Source of the DNA: JAENVU01 sp038250905
GTDB lineage: Bacteria > Actinomycetota > Acidimicrobiia > IMCC26256 > JAENVU01
Assembly (NCBI GenBank): GCA_038250905.1
Contig: JBBSBV010000003.1
Span: forward strand, 1-64,000
Length of the DNA: 64,000 nucleotides
Direction of reading: 5' to 3'
Position numbers and translations under genes: made by a program. Below the pieces are notes generated by a model, which was not told where the DNA came from, ran no database searches, and saw only the letters and a list, made by a program, of their open reading frames with translations. Numbering within the stretch: position 1 is the first letter of the stretch; each line of letters begins with the position of its first letter. Positions 62,083 through 64,000 of this stretch are shown here, one piece after another.

Positions 62083-63294
62083 TTGGACCACGACCCGTTG
62101 CAATCCGTTGTCGTCGTCGGGGCGTCGCTCGCGGGGTTGCGGGCGAGCGAGGCGCTGCGGCGGGAGGGGTTCTCGGGCCGCCTGACCCTGGTCGGCGCCG
62201 AGCCCGACGAGCCGTACGACCGGCCGCCGCTCTCGAAGGAGTATCTGGCCGGCGCCGCCGACCGGGCATCACTCGCGCTGAGTCGGACCGGCCTGGCCGA
62301 CCTCGACCTCACGCTGTGCCTGGGTGAACCGGCGCACTCGCTCGACATCGTCGCCCGGACCGTGGGCGTCGGGGATGTGACACTCGAGTACGACGGGCTC
62401 GTGATCGCGACGGGGTCGTCCCCCCGCCGACTGCCAGATCAGCCCGACCTCGACGGCATCCACACCCTGCGGACGGTCGGCGATGCCGACGCGCTCGCCC
62501 GCCGGATCGACGACGGCGCCCGTCTTTGCGTGATCGGGGCCGGATTCATCGGGGCGGAGGTGGCGGCGACGGCCCGCACGAAAGGCCGCGAGGTCACGGT
62601 GCTCGAGGCGCTGCCGCAGCCGATGGTGCGTGGCGTCGGGGTCCGGATCGGTGAGGTCCTCGCCCGACTGCACCACGCGCACGGCGTCGACCTCCGGCTC
62701 GGTGTCGGTGTCGACTCCATCGCAGGTGACGATCGGGTCGAACGGGTGCACCTCGTCGACGGTTCCGTGGTCGAGTGCGATGCGGTGCTCGTCGCGATCG
62801 GCGCCGCCCCGACCACCGACTGGCTCTCGGGCTCGGGCCTGACCGTCGACAACGGCGTGCTGTGTGACGCCGCTCTGCGCGCCGCGCCGGGCGTGGTCGC
62901 TGCCGGTGACGTGTGCCGGTGGCCGAACCCGACCTTCGACGGTGAGGTCATGCGGATCGAACACTGGACCAACGCAGCCGAGCAGGGGAACCACGCCGCG
63001 CTGACCCTGCTCCGCGGTGACGATGCGTCCGAGTTCGCGACCGTGCCGTTCGTCTGGTCCGACCAGTACGACGTGAAGATCCAGTCCGCGGGCCGCTTCG
63101 GTGGCGACGACCCGATGGAGATCGTCCACGGTTCCACCGAAGAGGATCGGTTCGTCGCGATCTTCGAACGCGGCGGGCGGGTGAGTGGGGTCCTCGGATT
63201 CTCCCAACCCCGACGCGTGATCCAGTACCGACGCATGATCGCCGATCGGGCGTCGTTCGCGGACGCGCTCGCGTTCGCGGCCGAGAACCCCTAG
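62083..63294 (+). CDS. FAD-dependent ferredoxin reductase
   Basis: 403-aa pyridine-nucleotide-disulfide-fold reductase: FAD site VVVVGASLAGLRASEAL (about 9-25), NAD site LCVIGAGFIGAEVA (about 147-160), and AAGDVCRWPN near 290. It passes electrons from NAD(P)H to the neighbouring ferredoxin. TTG start at 62083, four bases after the ferredoxin stop; the DNA offers no closer ATG or GTG. Electron target, such as a P450 or oxygenase, lies outside the window. Confidence 0.87.
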   Translation: MDHDPLQSVVVVGASLAGLRASEALRREGFSGRLTLVGAEPDEPYDRPPLSKEYLAGAADRASLALSRTGLADLDLTLCLGEPAHSLDIVARTVGVGDVTLEYDGLVIATGSSPRRLPDQPDLDGIHTLRTVGDADALARRIDDGARLCVIGAGFIGAEVAATARTKGREVTVLEALPQPMVRGVGVRIGEVLARLHHAHGVDLRLGVGVDSIAGDDRVERVHLVDGSVVECDAVLVAIGAAPTTDWLSGSGLTVDNGVLCDAALRAAPGVVAAGDVCRWPNPTFDGEVMRIEHWTNAAEQGNHAALTLLRGDDASEFATVPFVWSDQYDVKIQSAGRFGGDDPMEIVHGSTEEDRFVAIFERGGRVSGVLGFSQPRRVIQYRRMIADRASFADALAFAAENP

Positions 63295-63298
63295 TCCC

Positions 63299-64000
63299 GT
63301 GACCCGATCCCGCGAGCGGTTCCTCACCGCCCAGTTCGTGCTGGTCACGACGAGCGGCGCGCTCTACTTCATCGCCCTCGGCACGGGCATCGCGGTGCTT
63401 CCGGTGTTCGCGAAGCGCGAGTACGGCACGGGCGACGTCGGGGTGGGGGTGGCGGTCGGTGCCTTCGCGCTCGGGGCCGTGTTGCTCCGACCGTTCGCCG
63501 GCCGGCTCGGTGACCGGATGGGCCGCCGGCCGTTGGTGATCGGCGGCGCGGCGATCGTCTCGGTCACGACGCTCGCCTACGTGTGGGCGACCACCCTGCC
63601 GTTGCTCGTCGTGTTTCGGCTCCTCGGTGGCATCGGCGAGGCCGCGTTCTTCGTCGGGGCGGCGACGATGATCACCGATCTCGCGCCCGTCGACCGGCGA
63701 GGTGAGGCGATCTCGTACTGGTCGGTCGCGGTGTACAGCGGCCTGGCGTTCGGCCCGTTCATCGGTGAGACCATCGATTCGGCCTGGGGATCCGATGCCG
63801 TCTGGATCGTGGCCGCGAGCTTTGCAGGCCTCGCCACCCTGCTCGGGACGATGACGCGCGAGACGAGGCCGGAGGTCGCGCCACCGACCGGCCTGCCGCT
63901 CCTGCACCGCTCGGCGATCCTGCCGGGGCTCATGATGTTCCTCGGTCTGATCGCGCTCGCGGGGTACACGGAGTTCCTCAAGCTCTACGGGGGCACGATC
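63299..64000 (+). CDS. MFS transporter (5' part, cut by the window edge)
   Basis: First 234 residues of a major facilitator. Starts at GTG 63299, four bases after the reductase stop. Helix 1 is LVTTSGALYFIALGTGIAVL; the loop 2-3 signature reads GRLGDRMGRRP, as in the family motif; at least seven hydrophobic segments precede the edge. Probably exports or imports a substrate of the redox pair upstream; direction and substrate unknown. Confidence 0.85.
   Translation, partial: MTRSRERFLTAQFVLVTTSGALYFIALGTGIAVLPVFAKREYGTGDVGVGVAVGAFALGAVLLRPFAGRLGDRMGRRPLVIGGAAIVSVTTLAYVWATTLPLLVVFRLLGGIGEAAFFVGAATMITDLAPVDRRGEAISYWSVAVYSGLAFGPFIGETIDSAWGSDAVWIVAASFAGLATLLGTMTRETRPEVAPPTGLPLLHRSAILPGLMMFLGLIALAGYTEFLKLYGGTI

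Overview
The window is a high-GC, gene-dense stretch of what is most likely an actinobacterial chromosome. The class Acidimicrobiia is my best guess, from the overall style: many acyl-CoA dehydrogenases, SDRs and thiolase/DUF35 proteins, GTG and TTG starts, and 1-4 bp translational overlaps. This placement is inference; no marker gene here fixes the taxon. There is one tRNA (Cys, GCA). I see no insertion sequence, prophage, CRISPR array or replication origin. No gene-free stretch exceeds about 210 bp.

Layout. 0-2.9 kb: a kinase-like protein, a small lipoprotein and small membrane/hypothetical proteins, then a 7-bp tandem repeat. 2.9-5.1 kb: a GMC oxidoreductase with a Cys-rich (Fe-S-like) motif and its small gluconate-dehydrogenase-type subunit. 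5.4-10.2 kb: a hydantoinase/oxoprolinase A-B pair and a two-domain VOC protein. 10.3-21 kb: acyl-CoA dehydrogenases, an SDR, a secreted heparinase-like lyase, and an overlapping enoyl-CoA hydratase / SCP-x thiolase / synthase-DUF35 operon. 21-32 kb: tRNA-Cys, secreted beta-helix and repeat-propeller proteins, AlkD, another acyl-CoA dehydrogenase, a dimethylformamidase-like secreted protein, a molybdopterin oxidoreductase and a secreted endonuclease-fold lipoprotein. 31.8-37.5 kb (+): a thioredoxin-fold gene with an in-frame TGA and a SECIS-like hairpin, a histidine phosphatase, a PuuD-like membrane protein, a phosphodiester glycosidase, a YVTN propeller and GtrA. 37.5-51.1 kb: acyl-CoA dehydrogenase, acyl-CoA ligase, TetR regulator, acyltransferase, an aldolase-like thiolase with a crotonase, SDRs, a MaoC-like dehydratase, a sterol-desaturase-type hydroxylase, a double CaiB CoA-transferase and an amidohydrolase. 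51-57 kb: regulation (MerR, a 51-aa small ORF with its own terminator, an EAL protein divergent from a hybrid kinase/NarL pair, YceI divergent from MarR). 57-64 kb: a four-gene acyl-CoA degradation operon, then ferredoxin, ferredoxin reductase and an MFS transporter cut by the right edge.

How it works together. Much of the window is a dispersed acyl-CoA catabolic toolkit: activation (AMP ligase, ADP-forming ligase, CoA transferase), dehydrogenation, hydration, 3-hydroxyacyl oxidation, and thiolytic or retro-aldol cleavage. A 15-16-bp palindrome with TGAC/GTCA arms recurs just upstream of five of these units, suggesting one regulon. The most striking single item is the probable selenoprotein at 31806-32852, with Sec-Gly-Cys at the redox site.
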